This document shows positions 63,402-64,000 of a stretch of DNA of 64,000 nt, in pieces; position 1 is the stretch's first letter; the number at the start of each line of letters is the position of its first letter. The stretch comes from an uncultured Prevotellaceae bacterium. Lineage in GTDB: Bacteria > Bacteroidota > Bacteroidia > Bacteroidales > Bacteroidaceae. The stretch is taken from NCBI GenBank assembly GCA_949299545.1, contig CASGAM010000041.1, positions 62,001 to 126,000 of the forward strand, read 5' to 3'. The notes under the pieces were generated by a model, which saw only the letters and a program-made list of their open reading frames with translations, did not search any database and was not told the origin of the DNA. Made by a program: the position numbers and the translations under genes.

Positions 63402-64000
63402 GCCTGAACACCGAAAAATGGATTGCTCGCCTGAAGCTTGCGATGGTTCCGGCCGGCATGGGGTCAGGTTTGTGGCCGATAGAGCTTCTTATCATTGCTT
63501 ATGCGATGCTGACTTTGGGTTTTGCCATACCTGTATGGCAGAAAATGGCCGACCCGTGGGAGTTGGTCAGCCACAGGGCGTTTATTTTTGCTGCGATGTT
63601 TCTCATGTGGGGGCTTTACCGTTTGTGGCCCACCCGTTTGATGGCTTTCGTGCGGATTTCTACCCAGATGTCGATGCTTAATCTCTGGTATCCAGAGACT
63701 TATGCGTTCAGTAGCATCAGAGGAAATTTCGACCATGTATTTGCCCGTTGGGATGCTGTGCTATTCGGTTGTCAGCCCTCATTGGAATTCAGTCGTCTTT
63801 GTCCTTGGGGATGGTTCAGTGAGGCGGTCAACATGGGGTATTTTTCTTATTATCCCATGATACTTTTTGTGATGATATTTTTTGCTTTCTGCCGGTATGA
63901 GAAATACGAGCGTGCTTCTTTTGTGGTCATGTGTTCGTTTTTCATTTTCTATATGATATATATATTTCTTCCTGTTGCCGGACCGCAGTTCTATTTTCCG
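63398..64000 (+). CDS. AUR1/PAP2_3-like membrane phosphotransferase, N-terminal part
   Basis: An open frame starts at ATG 63398, overlapping the epimerase stop, and runs off the right edge (201 residues visible). It begins MSLNTEKWIARLKLAMVPAG and holds about five hydrophobic segments. FDHVFARWDAVLFGCQPS and FLPVAGPQFYFP resemble the conserved parts of AUR1-type inositol-phosphotransferases in the PAP2 superfamily; the catalytic His motifs would be past the edge. Such enzymes make inositol-phosphoryl sphingolipids, which some Bacteroidetes produce, so a sphingolipid or inositol-lipid role is a reasonable but unproven inference. Confidence 0.72.
   Translation, partial: MSLNTEKWIARLKLAMVPAGMGSGLWPIELLIIAYAMLTLGFAIPVWQKMADPWELVSHRAFIFAAMFLMWGLYRLWPTRLMAFVRISTQMSMLNLWYPETYAFSSIRGNFDHVFARWDAVLFGCQPSLEFSRLCPWGWFSEAVNMGYFSYYPMILFVMIFFAFCRYEKYERASFVVMCSFFIFYMIYIFLPVAGPQFYFP

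Overview
The window is chromosomal DNA from an anaerobic gut-type member of the Bacteroidales (Bacteroides/Prevotella/Paraprevotella range; the genus cannot be fixed from the sequence alone). The evidence is a Bacteroidetes promoter signature (TAnnTTTG, often with TTG/TTTG about 20 bp upstream) before many genes, A-rich leaders instead of strong Shine-Dalgarno sites, a fused SecDF, a hybrid two-component regulator (HTCS), the long form of IspG, Wzi-type capsule assembly, and an anaerobic ribonucleotide reductase. I see no rRNA, tRNA, CRISPR array, transposase or prophage. Most of the window is ordinary core genome.

Layout. 1-2.0 kb: 5' half of nrdD (minus strand, running off the left edge) behind a cobalamin riboswitch. 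2.1-6.2 kb: typA diverging from a menC-menE menaquinone pair. 6.3-8.5 kb: alkaline phosphatase and a small lipoprotein. 8.7-11.7 kb: rpsO and a YfhO-type membrane protein. 12.1-17.9 kb (minus): argS-rnhA-sulfatase-like LTA synthase-M20 deacylase operon, and an HU gene. 18.1-23.2 kb (plus): rhomboid protease, EEP-family hydrolase, secDF. 23.5-30.4 kb (minus): MscS-type channel and a capsule/exopolysaccharide precursor group (wzi, lipoprotein, ugd, gmd, fcl). 30.7-34.4 kb: xylB-xylA diverging from a Crp/Fnr-type regulator. 34.4-44.7 kb (plus): a 1258-residue HTCS followed by two secreted GH30 glycosidases. 44.9-52.7 kb (minus): a macroglobulin-like (MG2) protein with unusual codon use, then a DUF3108/Ig-lipoprotein/GH3-adenylase operon. 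52.8-61.3 kb (minus): cysS, ispG, purE, a PAP2-like membrane protein, rpoN, and rnr. 61.4-64.0 kb (plus): a CDF metal exporter, an NAD-dependent epimerase and the start of an AUR1-like PAP2 protein cut by the right edge.

How genes work together. Three regulatory circuits can be read from sequence. The B12 riboswitch sits before a B12-independent ribonucleotide reductase. An Fnr-type palindrome lies in the xylB/regulator divergent region, and the neighbouring regulator carries the Fnr-type E..SR recognition residues. A 21-bp-phased direct repeat lies just upstream of the first GH30 promoter, next to an HTCS whose AraC-type output domain would be expected to bind such a site.

The least explained structure is a roughly 290-345 bp intergenic element present three times (11.7-12.0, 38.3-38.6 and 47.9-48.2 kb). 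Its ends are CCTTCACTCCTTCACC-type inverted repeats, and its GC-rich central hairpin keeps its pairing while its stem sequence changes between copies. I do not recognise it as a named family. It is my best candidate for something undescribed here.
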